DNA of 46,301 nt from Flavobacterium sp. GTDB lineage: Bacteria; Bacteroidota; Bacteroidia; Flavobacteriales; Flavobacteriaceae. Below are positions 8,999 through 16,759 of this stretch, in pieces. Position 1 is the stretch's first letter, and each line of letters starts with the position of its first letter. The notes under the pieces were generated by a model. The model did not search any database. It was given only the letters and a program-made list of their open reading frames with translations, and had not been told where the DNA came from. Both the position numbers and the translations under genes were made by a program. The DNA lies in the NCBI GenBank assembly GCA_020403245.1, contig JADBYA010000020.1:1-46301 (forward strand). The letters run 5' to 3'.

Positions 8999-10234
8999 AT
9001 GTCAGACTTATTATTATTACCAGAGCATCGATATGCCAAAATTATTGAACAAACTCGCAACGAAGACGGGAGCGAACTCTCAATATTAAATCTTGGACCA
9101 ACACATCCAGCAACCCATGGTATTTTCCAAAATATTCTATTGATGGATGGAGAAAGAATATTGGATGCTGAACCTACTATTGGTTATATACACCGTGCTT
9201 TTGAAAAAATTGCAGAAAACCGTCCCTTTTACCAAGTAAATGTTTTGACAGACCGAATGAACTATTGTTCTTCGCCCATCAATAATATGGCTTGGTGGAT
9301 GACTGTTGAGAAGTTATTAAATATTGAAGTGCCGAAACGCGCTCAATATTTGAGAGTAATTGTGATGGAATTGGCCAGAATAACCGACCACTTGATTTGT
9401 AATTCCATATTAGGGGTTGATACTGGTGCTTATACCGGATTTTTATACGTATTTCAATTCAGAGAAAAAATATACGAAATATATGAAGAAGTTTGTGGCG
9501 CTCGTTTAACAACCAATATGGGAAGAATTGGCGGTTTCGAAAGAGAATGGTCGCCAAAAGCATTTGAATTATTAAATACTTTCCTCGAAGAATTTCCTGT
9601 GTGTTGGAAAGAATTTGAAAACCTTTTTGAAAGAAACAGAATTTTTATAGACAGAACCGTAAATGTAGGTTCTATTACAGCTGAAAGTGCCATGGCATAT
9701 GGTTTTACAGGCCCTAACCTTCGTGCAGCCGGAATTGATTACGATGTTCGTGTGGCGCAACCTTATTCTTCTTATGAAGATTTTGATTTCACCGTTCCCG
9801 TTGGAAAATCAGGTGATACTTACGATCGTTTTTGTGTTCGTAATGCCGAAGTTTGGGAAAGTTTAAGTATCATTCGTCAAGCGTTAGCCAAATTGCCAGA
9901 AGGTCCAATTCACGCTGATGTTCCCGATTATTATTTGCCTCCAAAAGAAGATGTTTACAACAATATGGAAAGCTTAATCTATCACTTCAAAATTGTGATG
10001 GGTGAAGTTCCTGTTCCTGTTGCCGAAATCTATCATGCTGTGGAAGGCGGAAACGGAGAATTAGGATTTTATTTAGTTACCGACGGCAGTAGAACACCCT
10101 ATCGTTTGCATTTCAGAAGACCTTGTTTTATTTACTATCAAGCGTATCCGGAAATGATAAAAGGAGCCATGCTTTCGGATGCTATAGTAATATTATCAAG
10201 TTTAAATGTTATTGCGGGGGAATTAGACGCCTAG
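8999..10234 (+). CDS. nuoD: NADH-quinone oxidoreductase subunit D
   Basis: The 49-kDa peripheral-arm subunit that forms the quinone pocket with NuoB. Visible family landmarks are GPTHPATHG (33-41), the His in YIHRAFEK, RMNYCS, the RITDHL segment, NMGRIGGFERE, and the C-terminal GELDA end. 411 residues is the usual size. There are 28 bp before it, and a 103-bp repeat-containing gap after it. Confidence 0.97.
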   Translation: MSDLLLLPEHRYAKIIEQTRNEDGSELSILNLGPTHPATHGIFQNILLMDGERILDAEPTIGYIHRAFEKIAENRPFYQVNVLTDRMNYCSSPINNMAWWMTVEKLLNIEVPKRAQYLRVIVMELARITDHLICNSILGVDTGAYTGFLYVFQFREKIYEIYEEVCGARLTTNMGRIGGFEREWSPKAFELLNTFLEEFPVCWKEFENLFERNRIFIDRTVNVGSITAESAMAYGFTGPNLRAAGIDYDVRVAQPYSSYEDFDFTVPVGKSGDTYDRFCVRNAEVWESLSIIRQALAKLPEGPIHADVPDYYLPPKEDVYNNMESLIYHFKIVMGEVPVPVAEIYHAVEGGNGELGFYLVTDGSRTPYRLHFRRPCFIYYQAYPEMIKGAMLSDAIVILSSLNVIAGELDA

Positions 10235-10239
10235 TTAAT

Positions 10240-10320
10240 GTATAATGTATATTGAAAAAAAGTATAATGAAAAAAGTGTAATGTAAGAATCCGTAAATCA
10301 CTATACAATCTACATTATAC
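10240..10320. repeat. Inverted repeat in the nuoD-nuoE spacer
   Basis: A 15-bp arm at 10240-10254 is complementary at 14 of 15 positions to 10306-10320, with a ~51-nt loop that holds further GTATAATG-like copies. It fills almost the whole 103-bp spacer. This kind of low-complexity spacer repeat is frequent in Flavobacterium; function unknown. Confidence 0.5.
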
Positions 10321-10337
10321 AATATACAATCAAAAAA

Positions 10338-10868
10338 ATGGAAAGAACACATATAAAACAAGAGATAAACATTACCGAACCATTGATGAACCGAATCAAT
10401 GAGTTAATCAGTCATTATCCAAAAGGTAAACAAAAATCGGCTTTATTACCCGTTTTGCATGAAGTTCAAGATGCTCACGACAATTGGCTGAGCATTGAAT
10501 TGCAAAACAAAGTGGCTGAGATATTGGAAATATTGCCCATCGAAGTATACGAAGTAGTTACATTTTATACGATGTACAATCAAAGACCTATTGGAAAATA
10601 CATGTTCGAGTTCTGTCAAACCGCAGCTTGTTGTCAAAACGGCGTGGAAGATTTGATGGATTATACCTGTTCAAAATTGGGCGTTGGTATTGGTGAACCA
10701 ACGGCTGACGGCATGTTTGAAGTACGCGGTGTGGAATGTCTTGGCGCTTGTGGTTATGCACCAATGATGCAATTGGGTGATTTCTACCAAGAACATTTGA
10801 CAGAAGCAAAAATCGATCAGCTTATTGCTGATTGCAAAGACGGAAAAATCACTTTACACGATAAGTAA
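10338..10868 (+). CDS. nuoE: NADH-quinone oxidoreductase subunit E
   Basis: The 24-kDa thioredoxin-fold subunit of the NADH dehydrogenase module, holding the 2Fe-2S cluster N1a. The four ligands are Cys93 and Cys98 (FCQTAACCQ) and Cys134 and Cys138 (ECLGACGYAP). An extra Cys99 sits next to Cys98. 176 residues is normal. It ends 4 bp before nuoF. Confidence 0.96.
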   Translation: MERTHIKQEINITEPLMNRINELISHYPKGKQKSALLPVLHEVQDAHDNWLSIELQNKVAEILEILPIEVYEVVTFYTMYNQRPIGKYMFEFCQTAACCQNGVEDLMDYTCSKLGVGIGEPTADGMFEVRGVECLGACGYAPMMQLGDFYQEHLTEAKIDQLIADCKDGKITLHDK

Positions 10869-10872
10869 TATC

Positions 10873-12240
10873 ATGGGAAGAAAAATATTATTAGACAAGA
10901 TTAACGTTCCAGGCATCAAAACTTATGAAGTATACCGTAAAGAAGGTGGTTATGCTTCTGTAGAAAAAGCCATAAAAAAAATGACTCCCGATGAAGTAGT
11001 CGAAGAAGTAAAAACTTCGGGACTTCGTGGTCGTGGTGGTGCGGGTTTTCCAGCCGGAATGAAATGGAGTTTTATCGATAAAAAATCAGGCAACCCAAGA
11101 CATTTGGTTTGCAATGCTGACGAATCGGAACCGGGAACTTTTAAAGACCGGTATTTGATGGAATACATTCCGCATCTTTTAATAGAAGGAATGATAACGT
11201 CAAGTTATGCTTTGGGTGCCAACCTCTCTTACATCTACATTCGTGGAGAATATATGTGGATTTATAAAATTTTAGAACATGCTATAGCCGAAGCAAAAGC
11301 TGCGGGTTGGTTAGGAAAAAATATACTAGGTTCGGGCTACGATTTAGAATTATACGTTCAAATTGGAGCTGGAGCATACATCTGCGGAGAAGAAACTGCA
11401 TTATTAGAAAGTTTAGAAGGAAAACGTGGCAATCCAAGATTGAAACCACCATTTCCAGCTGTCAAAGGACTTTGGCAAAATCCAACTGTGGTAAACAATG
11501 TTGAAACCATTGCTGCAGTGCCTTGGATTGTAAATAATTCTGGTGCCGATTACGCCGGAATAGGAATTGGTCGTTCTACTGGAACCAAATTAATTTCGGC
11601 TTCTGGGAATATTAAAAATCAAGGTGTTTTCGAAATTGAATTGGGTGTTTCGGTATACGAATTCATGAATTCCGATGAATATTGTGGCGGAATGCAGACT
11701 GATAGACCATTGAAAGCACTAGTTCCTGGAGGTAGTTCAGTGCCAATCTTACCCGCTAATTTAATTTACAAAACGGCGAATGGCGAAGACCGTTTGATGA
11801 CTTACGAAAGTTTATCTGATGGCGGATTTGCAACCGGCTCGATGCTAGGTTCAGGTGGATTTATTGTATACGATGACCGAGCATGTATCGTACGAAATAC
11901 TTGGAATTTTGCACGGTTTTATCATCATGAAAGTTGCGGACAATGTACGCCTTGCCGTGAAGGAACAGGATGGTTGGAAAAAGTGTTGTGGAGAATTGAA
12001 AACGGACAAGGACGCGAAGAAGACATTGATTTGTTGTGGAGCATTCAATCCAAAATTGAAGGGAATACGATTTGTCCTTTAGGCGATGCGGCATCATGGC
12101 CAGTAGCTGCGGCAATTCGTCATTTTAGAGATGAATTTGAATATCATATTCGTTTTCCGGAAAAAATTAAAAATAGAGATCACTTTGTGAGTGAACCATT
12201 TGAAAAAGTAGAGCATTTGGTTGCAAAACAAGAAATATAA
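10873..12240 (+). CDS. nuoF: NADH-quinone oxidoreductase subunit F
   Basis: The 51-kDa catalytic subunit that oxidises NADH through FMN and passes electrons to 4Fe-4S cluster N3. Visible: the Gly-rich FMN/NADH loop LRGRGGAGFPAGMKW (51-65), CNADESEPGTFKDR (80-93), GAGAYICGEETALLESLEG (165-183), and the N3 ligands Cys355, Cys358, Cys361 (ESCGQCTPCREG) and Cys401 (TICPLGD). The start at 10873 (MGRKILL) follows the nuoE stop by 4 bp. An in-frame upstream start at 10825 would overlap nuoE by 44 bp and is less likely. 455 residues. Confidence 0.96.
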   Translation: MGRKILLDKINVPGIKTYEVYRKEGGYASVEKAIKKMTPDEVVEEVKTSGLRGRGGAGFPAGMKWSFIDKKSGNPRHLVCNADESEPGTFKDRYLMEYIPHLLIEGMITSSYALGANLSYIYIRGEYMWIYKILEHAIAEAKAAGWLGKNILGSGYDLELYVQIGAGAYICGEETALLESLEGKRGNPRLKPPFPAVKGLWQNPTVVNNVETIAAVPWIVNNSGADYAGIGIGRSTGTKLISASGNIKNQGVFEIELGVSVYEFMNSDEYCGGMQTDRPLKALVPGGSSVPILPANLIYKTANGEDRLMTYESLSDGGFATGSMLGSGGFIVYDDRACIVRNTWNFARFYHHESCGQCTPCREGTGWLEKVLWRIENGQGREEDIDLLWSIQSKIEGNTICPLGDAASWPVAAAIRHFRDEFEYHIRFPEKIKNRDHFVSEPFEKVEHLVAKQEI

Positions 12241-12251
12241 TTTAAAAGTCA

Positions 12252-12303
12252 GAAGTTGGAAGTTGGAAGTTAGAAGTGAAAATACTTAAACCTTTAAACC
12301 TTT
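12252..12303. repeat. Short tandem repeats in the nuoF-nuoG spacer
   Basis: Three 7-bp units (GAAGTTG, GAAGTTG, GAAGTTA) and a partial fourth occupy 12252-12277. Two AAACCTTT octamers follow at 12288-12303. They fill the 76-bp spacer. Similar GAAGTTG arrays occur in other Flavobacterium spacers as far as I recall; no function is known to me. Confidence 0.55.
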
Positions 12304-12316
12304 ATACAAATAAAAA

Positions 12317-13366
12317 ATGAAAGTAACCATAGACGGTCAAGAAATTGAAGTAGCTCCAGGAACAACAATTCTGCAGGCGGCTCGTATGATTGGTGGAGAA
12401 TCAGTTCCGCCAGCCATGTGCTATTATTCTAAACTAGAAGGAACTGGCGGAAAATGCCGCTGCTGTTTAGTGGATGTTACCAAAGGTAGCGAAGCCGATC
12501 CAAGACCAATGCCAAAATTGGTAGCATCGTGTGTAACAGGTTGTCAAGACGGAATGGAAGTAGCCAGCAAAAAATCCGACAGAGTTACCGAAGCTCGTAA
12601 AGCCGTAACTGAATTCCTTTTAATCAATCATCCATTAGATTGCCCGGTTTGCGATCAAGCTGGAGAATGTGATTTACAAAATTTAAGTTTCGAACACGGC
12701 AAATTGCAACAACGTTTCGTAGAGGAAAAACGAACTTTTGAGCCAGAAGATATTGGTGACAAAATTCAATTGCACATGAACCGTTGTATCGTGTGCCAAC
12801 GTTGTGTAGAAGTTGCCGACCAATTGACGGATAAAAGAGTTCACGGTGTTTTAAATCGTGGTGACCATTCGCAAATTTCTACCTGTATATCAACAGCTAT
12901 CGACAATGAATTTTCTGGAAACATGATTGATGTCTGTCCGGTTGGTGCATTAACGGATAAGACGTTCCGCTTCAAATCGAGAGTTTGGTTTAACAAACCT
13001 TTCAATGCTCACAGAGATTGTGACAAATGTTGTGGTAAAACTACGGTTTGGATGTTTGGTGACGAAATTCAGAGAGTAACTGCTCGCAAAGATGAGTATC
13101 ATGAAGTAGAGGAATTCATCTGTAATACTTGCCGTTTTGATAAAAAAGACGTTGCGGATTGGGTTATTGAAGGTCCAAGAAAATTCGAGAAAGACTCCGT
13201 TATCAACCAAGGTAAATATTACGGAAAAACAGAGAAAGTAGTTATTGCTACCGAAAAAGGAATTCTTCAAGGTAGAGATATCGACCGTAAAAAAATAAGT
13301 ATGGCCGAGATAGATTATAACGAAAAAATTGATGGTAACCCAGTAAATTCAAAACAAAATGGATAG
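12317..13366 (+). CDS. nuoG: NADH-quinone oxidoreductase subunit G, short form
   Basis: Electron-transfer subunit of the NADH module. Cluster ligands in order: a 2Fe-2S ferredoxin domain (Cys35, Cys47, Cys50 and Cys72 or Cys76), the His-Cys3 4Fe-4S site (His105, Cys109, Cys112, Cys118 in HPLDCPVCDQAGEC), a further 4Fe-4S site (Cys157, Cys160, Cys163, Cys207), and a fourth Cys set (Cys235, Cys238, Cys269, Cys272) like the Fe-S domain that opens molybdopterin enzymes. At 349 residues it lacks the large molybdopterin-like C-terminal domain of the ~900-residue E. coli form. A short form is, to my knowledge, usual for flavobacteria. It overlaps nuoH by 8 bp. Confidence 0.94.
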   Translation: MKVTIDGQEIEVAPGTTILQAARMIGGESVPPAMCYYSKLEGTGGKCRCCLVDVTKGSEADPRPMPKLVASCVTGCQDGMEVASKKSDRVTEARKAVTEFLLINHPLDCPVCDQAGECDLQNLSFEHGKLQQRFVEEKRTFEPEDIGDKIQLHMNRCIVCQRCVEVADQLTDKRVHGVLNRGDHSQISTCISTAIDNEFSGNMIDVCPVGALTDKTFRFKSRVWFNKPFNAHRDCDKCCGKTTVWMFGDEIQRVTARKDEYHEVEEFICNTCRFDKKDVADWVIEGPRKFEKDSVINQGKYYGKTEKVVIATEKGILQGRDIDRKKISMAEIDYNEKIDGNPVNSKQNG

Positions 13367-14390
13367 TGCCTTTATTATAGAAAAGAGCGTTTTGATTGTG
13401 GTTGTTTTTGCCGTAACTATGATTATGGCAATGTATTCCACATGGGCAGAACGTAAAGTTGCCGCTTTTCTACAAGACAGAGTTGGGCCAAATCGTGCCG
13501 GTTGGGGCGGATTATTTCAACCACTTGCCGATGGCATGAAACTATTTGCAAAAGAGGAATTTGAACCGAATACTAAAAATAAATTTCTATTCTTTCTCGG
13601 ACCAGCCATTGCGATGAGTGCTGCTTTAATGACAAGCGCCGTAATTCCTTGGGGCGACAAATTAGAAATTTTTGGAAGAACAGTACAACTTCAAGCTACA
13701 GATACCGATAGTGCTTTATTATACATATTTGCCGTAGTTTCTATAGGTGTATATGGAATCATGATTGGTGGTTGGGCATCAAACAATAAGTTTTCATTAA
13801 TGGGTGCCGTTCGTGCGGCTTCGCAAATGGTTTCCTATGAAATCGCTATGGGATTATCGATGATTGCCTTATTAATGATGACAGGAACGTTGAGTTTAAA
13901 AGAAATTTCAGCACAACAATATGGTTTTCATTGGAATGCTTTTTATCAACCCTTATCTTTTTTAATCTTCCTAATTTGTGCTTTTGCAGAAACTAACAGA
14001 ACACCTTTCGATTTAGCAGAATGTGAGTCGGAGTTAATTGGTGGCTATCACACGGAGTATTCCTCGATGAAAATGGGATTTTATTTGTTTGCAGAATATG
14101 CTAATATGTTCATCTCGTCAACCATTATAGCTGTTTTATTCTTTGGTGGTTACAACTATCCTGGAATGGGTTGGGCGGTGGAACATTGGGGCGTTAATAT
14201 TGCTAATGTTATTGGAATTGGAGCTTTATTTGCAAAATTATGTTTCTTCATCTTTTTCTTTATGTGGATTAGATGGACAATTCCACGTTTTAGATACGAT
14301 CAATTAATGAATTTAGGATGGAAAATATTAATTCCTCTTTCTATTTTTAATATAATAATAACTGGAATTTGCATTTTGGCATTTAAGTAA
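13359..14390 (+). CDS. nuoH: NADH-quinone oxidoreductase subunit H
   Basis: Membrane-arm subunit at the junction with the peripheral arm; it forms much of the quinone channel. About eight transmembrane helices are visible. Conserved landmarks: WAERKVAAFLQDRVGPNRAG (29-48), SQMVSYEIAMGLS (about 156-168), AFAETNRTPFDLAE and ESELIGGYHTEYS (about 208-234). 343 residues, complete. It overlaps nuoG by 8 bp. In most complex I operons nuoI would follow at once; here 1.29 kb with two ORF6N genes intervenes. Confidence 0.97.
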   Translation: MDSAFIIEKSVLIVVVFAVTMIMAMYSTWAERKVAAFLQDRVGPNRAGWGGLFQPLADGMKLFAKEEFEPNTKNKFLFFLGPAIAMSAALMTSAVIPWGDKLEIFGRTVQLQATDTDSALLYIFAVVSIGVYGIMIGGWASNNKFSLMGAVRAASQMVSYEIAMGLSMIALLMMTGTLSLKEISAQQYGFHWNAFYQPLSFLIFLICAFAETNRTPFDLAECESELIGGYHTEYSSMKMGFYLFAEYANMFISSTIIAVLFFGGYNYPGMGWAVEHWGVNIANVIGIGALFAKLCFFIFFFMWIRWTIPRFRYDQLMNLGWKILIPLSIFNIIITGICILAFK

Positions 14391-14478
14391 AATTTTGAAG
14401 TCGCATTTTGAAAAATCAAGTTGTTACTATTAATTATTTAAAATAGTTACATTAATTAAATGTAAAAAATAAACTAAA

Positions 14479-14499
14479 GGTGTCGCAAAATGCGATACC
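14479..14499. repeat. Palindrome upstream of the first ORF6N gene
   Basis: Arms GGTGTCGCA and TGCGATACC flank a 3-nt centre, ending 19 bp before the ATG. The 21 bp differ at one position from the palindrome inside the coding region at 14719-14739, and similarity continues on the right (CTTATAAACAA against CTTCTAAACAA). A half copy in inverted sense, TCGCATTTTG, occurs at 14401-14410. It could be an operator or the relic of a further ORF6N copy. The rest of the nuoH-ORF6N gap (14391-14518) is AT-rich and shows no gene. Confidence 0.7.
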
Positions 14500-14518
14500 T
14501 TATAAACAAAAATAGTAT

Positions 14519-15040
14519 ATGGACACTATTATCGTCCCAAATGAAATAATTGAAAATAAAATTTATTTAATAAGGAATGTAAAAAAAATGTTGGACAGAG
14601 ATTTAGCAATTCTTTTTGGTGTAAAGCCGTATAGATTATGAGAACAAATTGCAAGAAATCCTGATAAGTTTCCTAAACATTTTATGTTTAGATTGAATGA
14701 AGTTGAAACAGAAATTTTGGTATCGCAAAATGCGATACCTTCTAAACAAGCATTGGGAGGTTCGTTGCCGTATGTTTTTACAGATCACGGAATTTTACAA
14801 TTATCAAATGTTGTAAAAAGTGAGAAAGCAACTCAAATGAGTATAAAAATTATTGAGATTTTTGTAAGTATGAGAGAATTTCTCATTAATAATTTGAACT
14901 CCAAAATTGATATTGAAGAAATAAAAAGACGATTAGATAATAATGATAAGAATGTAGAATTACTCTTTAGTTATATTGACGAATTGATTGACAAACAAGA
15001 TAACAAAATTGAAAGAACGAAAATAGGGTTTAAAAAATAA
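14519..15040 (+). pseudogene. ORF6N-domain gene interrupted by an in-frame TGA
   Basis: From ATG at 14519 the frame reads MDTIIVPNEIIENKIYLIRN and on to residue 40, meets TGA at 14639-14641, then continues in the same frame (EQIARNPDKFPKHFMFRLNEVE) to TAA at 15040. Restored, it would be a 173-residue ORF6N-type protein, the length of its intact neighbour and related to it throughout. At the stop, relatives have a basic residue, so CGA (Arg) to TGA by one change is likely. Restart at ATG 14684 would give a 118-residue fragment without the N-terminal part. ORF6N/KilA-N-like domains are DNA-binding modules of phages and mobile DNA; this one has an amphipathic helical tail with EEIKRRLDNNDKN. Read-through cannot be excluded. 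Confidence 0.75.
14719..14739. repeat. Palindrome inside the first ORF6N gene
   Basis: Perfect 9-bp arms GGTATCGCA and TGCGATACC around AAA. They encode the residues just after the conserved NEVETEIL (VSQNAIPS). The second gene has a different palindrome at the homologous codons (15274-15300). Confidence 0.8.
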
Positions 15041-15042
15041 AG
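14978..15042. repeat. 65-bp direct repeat, copy 1 (3' end of first ORF6N gene)
   Basis: Identical over 65 bp to 15533-15597, the 3' end of the second ORF6N gene including its stop codon. The rest of the two genes is much more diverged, so the identity points to recent recombination or gene conversion of the tails. Confidence 0.9.
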
Positions 15043-15062
15043 TGGTCGCAAATTGTGACTAC
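15042..15062. repeat. Palindrome upstream of the second ORF6N gene
   Basis: An imperfect 21-bp palindrome with core GTCGCAA / TTGTGAC around a central A; outer pairs continue with one mismatch. It ends 11 bp before the ATG. It shares GTCGCAAA with the palindrome before the first gene, and CAAATTG with the palindrome inside the second gene. Confidence 0.6.
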
Positions 15063-15073
15063 CTATATAAAAA

Positions 15074-15595
15074 ATGAATGAAGTTGTTATCATAGCTGAA
15101 AATCTAATTTCTAATAAAATTTATTATATTAGAAATAAGAAAGTTATGATTGATGCAGATTTAGCTGAGCTTTATGCTGTAGAAACAAAACAACTCAAAA
15201 GACAAGTTCGTAGAAATATAGAAAGATTTTCTGAAGATTTTATGTTTGAATTGACTGAAGTTGAAAGTGAAATCTTGAGGAGCCAAATTGGCACCTCAAG
15301 TTGGGGAGGAAGTAGATATTTGCCCATGGCTTTTACAGAACAAGGCGTTGCAATGCTTTCAAGTGTTTTGAGTAGCCCAACAGCTATAAAAGTAAACATT
15401 CAAATTATTAGAGTATTTGCCAAAATTAGAGAAGTTCTTGCCGATACAATGAATATGAAATTAGAAATAGAGGAAATAAAAAAGAAAGTTACAAATCAAA
15501 ATAAAAATATCGAATTAGTTTTTAGTTATCTGGACGAATTGATTGACAAACAAGATAACAAAATTGAAAGAACGAAAATAGGGTTTAAAAAATAA
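15074..15595 (+). CDS. ORF6N domain-containing protein
   Basis: An intact 173-residue protein with an N-terminal ORF6N-type domain (about residues 15-110): YYIRNKKVMIDADLAELY, VETKQLKRQVRRN, FSEDFMFELTEVE, then RSQIGTS, LPMAFTEQGVAMLSSVL. A helical C-terminal tail follows (LEIEEIKKKVTNQNKN), probably a coiled coil. ORF6N domains are related to KilA-N and Bro DNA-binding domains of phages. The exact cellular role is unknown. It lies between nuoH and nuoI on the operon strand, so it is probably read with complex I. A 27-bp palindrome covers the codons for LRSQIGTSS. Its last 65 bp are identical to the end of the broken copy before it. Confidence 0.88.
   Translation: MNEVVIIAENLISNKIYYIRNKKVMIDADLAELYAVETKQLKRQVRRNIERFSEDFMFELTEVESEILRSQIGTSSWGGSRYLPMAFTEQGVAMLSSVLSSPTAIKVNIQIIRVFAKIREVLADTMNMKLEIEEIKKKVTNQNKNIELVFSYLDELIDKQDNKIERTKIGFKK
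15274..15300. repeat. 27-bp palindrome inside the second ORF6N gene
   Basis: Thirteen-base arms with 12 complementary pairs around a central A: CTTGAGG-A-GCCAA on the left and TTGGC-A-CCTCAAG on the right. It sits at the same codons as the palindrome in the first gene, but its sequence differs. Confidence 0.85.
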
Positions 15596-15597
15596 AG
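15533..15597. repeat. 65-bp direct repeat, copy 2 (3' end of second ORF6N gene)
   Basis: Identical to 14978-15042. The repeat ends one or two bases after the stop codon of each gene, so the shared unit is the gene tail rather than the spacer. Confidence 0.9.
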
Positions 15598-15618
15598 GAC
15601 ATCGATAAACTTAGCCCA

Positions 15619-15642
15619 AACCTGCTTGGCGGCAGGCAGGTT
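15619..15642. repeat. GC-rich palindrome before nuoI
   Basis: AACCTGC (15619-15625) pairs with GCAGGTT (15636-15642) around a GC-rich centre that also pairs in part. It lies in the 85-bp gap between the second ORF6N gene and nuoI. It resembles the dispersed CCTGC/GCAGG palindromes of Bacteroidota genomes as I remember them. Confidence 0.6.
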
Positions 15643-15680
15643 GAAACGAATAGCAGGAATAGCTTCAAATAAAAATAAAA

Positions 15681-16244
15681 ATGAATATACAAACAGTATC
15701 ATTATCAGGAAGAAAAAAGCAAGTTTCCAACAAGGAAATGACTTTTTTTGAAAGAATGTACCTTATTGCCATTGTGAAAGGTCTGTTGATTACCATCAAA
15801 CACTTTTTTAGAAAAAAGGCAACCATACAATATCCTGAACAAGTTAGAGAATTTAGTCCAGTTTATCGCGGACAACACATGTTGAAACGCGATGAACTAG
15901 GACGTGAAAACTGTACGGCTTGTGGTTTGTGTGCTTTGTCTTGTCCAGCGGAAGCGATTACCATGAAGGCAGCCGAACGTCAAAAAGGCGAAGAACATTT
16001 GTACCGCGAAGAAAAATATGCCGAAATATATGAAATCAATATGTTGCGTTGTATTTTTTGCGGTTTGTGTGAAGAAGCTTGCCCGAAAGACGCTATTTAC
16101 TTAACGCTTTCCAAAGAATTGGTTCCAGCAAATTATGAAAGAGAAGATTTCATTTTTGGGAAAGACAAATTAGTTATGCCTTTGGAAATGGCTATGAAAA
16201 ACAACAACCAGCCAGCAGCAGCCGGGCTTAAAAACGTTACCTAA
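15681..16244 (+). CDS. nuoI: NADH-quinone oxidoreductase subunit I
   Basis: Peripheral-arm ferredoxin-like subunit carrying clusters N6a and N6b. Both 4Fe-4S motifs are intact: Cys78, Cys81, Cys84, Cys88 (CTACGLCALSCP) and Cys124, Cys127, Cys130, Cys134 (CIFCGLCEEACP). The N-terminal amphipathic stretch (MYLIAIVKGLLITIKHFF) contacts the membrane. 187 residues. Its stop overlaps the nuoJ start by one base. The ATG at 15681 gives the normal N-terminus, so the ORF6N insertion upstream has not damaged the gene. Confidence 0.97.
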   Translation: MNIQTVSLSGRKKQVSNKEMTFFERMYLIAIVKGLLITIKHFFRKKATIQYPEQVREFSPVYRGQHMLKRDELGRENCTACGLCALSCPAEAITMKAAERQKGEEHLYREEKYAEIYEINMLRCIFCGLCEEACPKDAIYLTLSKELVPANYEREDFIFGKDKLVMPLEMAMKNNNQPAAAGLKNVT

Positions 16245-16759
16245 TGTCGGCAATATTAATTACATTTTATTTTTTAGCTGCCATCACTTTGGCTACGGCG
16301 TTTTTAACCATTTACAGTAGAAATCCAATTCATAGTGCCATATATTTAGTACTGTGCTTTTTTTCTATTGCTGGGCATTACTTGCTTTTCAACGCACAGT
16401 TCTTGGCTATAGTTCATATTATAGTATATTCGGGTGCGATTATGGTACTTTTCCTTTTTACGATCATGTTGATGAATTTGAATAAGGAAGATGAAGTTCA
16501 CAAACCACGTATTACACGTCTTGGAGCTATAGTAGTTTTTATTGTAATAAGTATCGTTTTGGTGACAATTTTCATCAATTCAAAAACCATTATGGGCGAT
16601 TATGATACAACGGGTGAGGATTTTCAATCCATTAGAAAATTGGGAACCGTATTATTAAACGAATATATGGTGCCATTTGAATTTGCCTCTATCTTATTAT
16701 TAGTAGCCATGATTGGTGTGGTTTTATTGTCTAAAAAAGAAAAAACTGAGAAGAAATAA
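16244..16759 (+). CDS. nuoJ: NADH-quinone oxidoreductase subunit J
   Basis: Membrane-arm subunit with five predicted helices. Visible: [22 protein letters not shown] at the start, [21 protein letters not shown] in helix 3 (the segment with the pi-bulge in known structures), and a last helix [21 protein letters not shown]. 171 residues. One-base overlaps with both neighbours show tight translational coupling. Confidence 0.96.
   Translation: MSAILITFYFLAAITLATAFLTIYSRNPIHSAIYLVLCFFSIAGHYLLFNAQFLAIVHIIVYSGAIMVLFLFTIMLMNLNKEDEVHKPRITRLGAIVVFIVISIVLVTIFINSKTIMGDYDTTGEDFQSIRKLGTVLLNEYMVPFEFASILLLVAMIGVVLLSKKEKTEKK

Noticed and set aside
10240..10320. Riboswitch or structured leader before nuoE
   Set aside because: The region is a low-complexity inverted repeat within an operon and shows no known aptamer pattern.
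10825..10872. Upstream start for NuoF overlapping nuoE
   Set aside because: The ATG at 10873 follows nuoE directly and gives the family's usual N-terminus.
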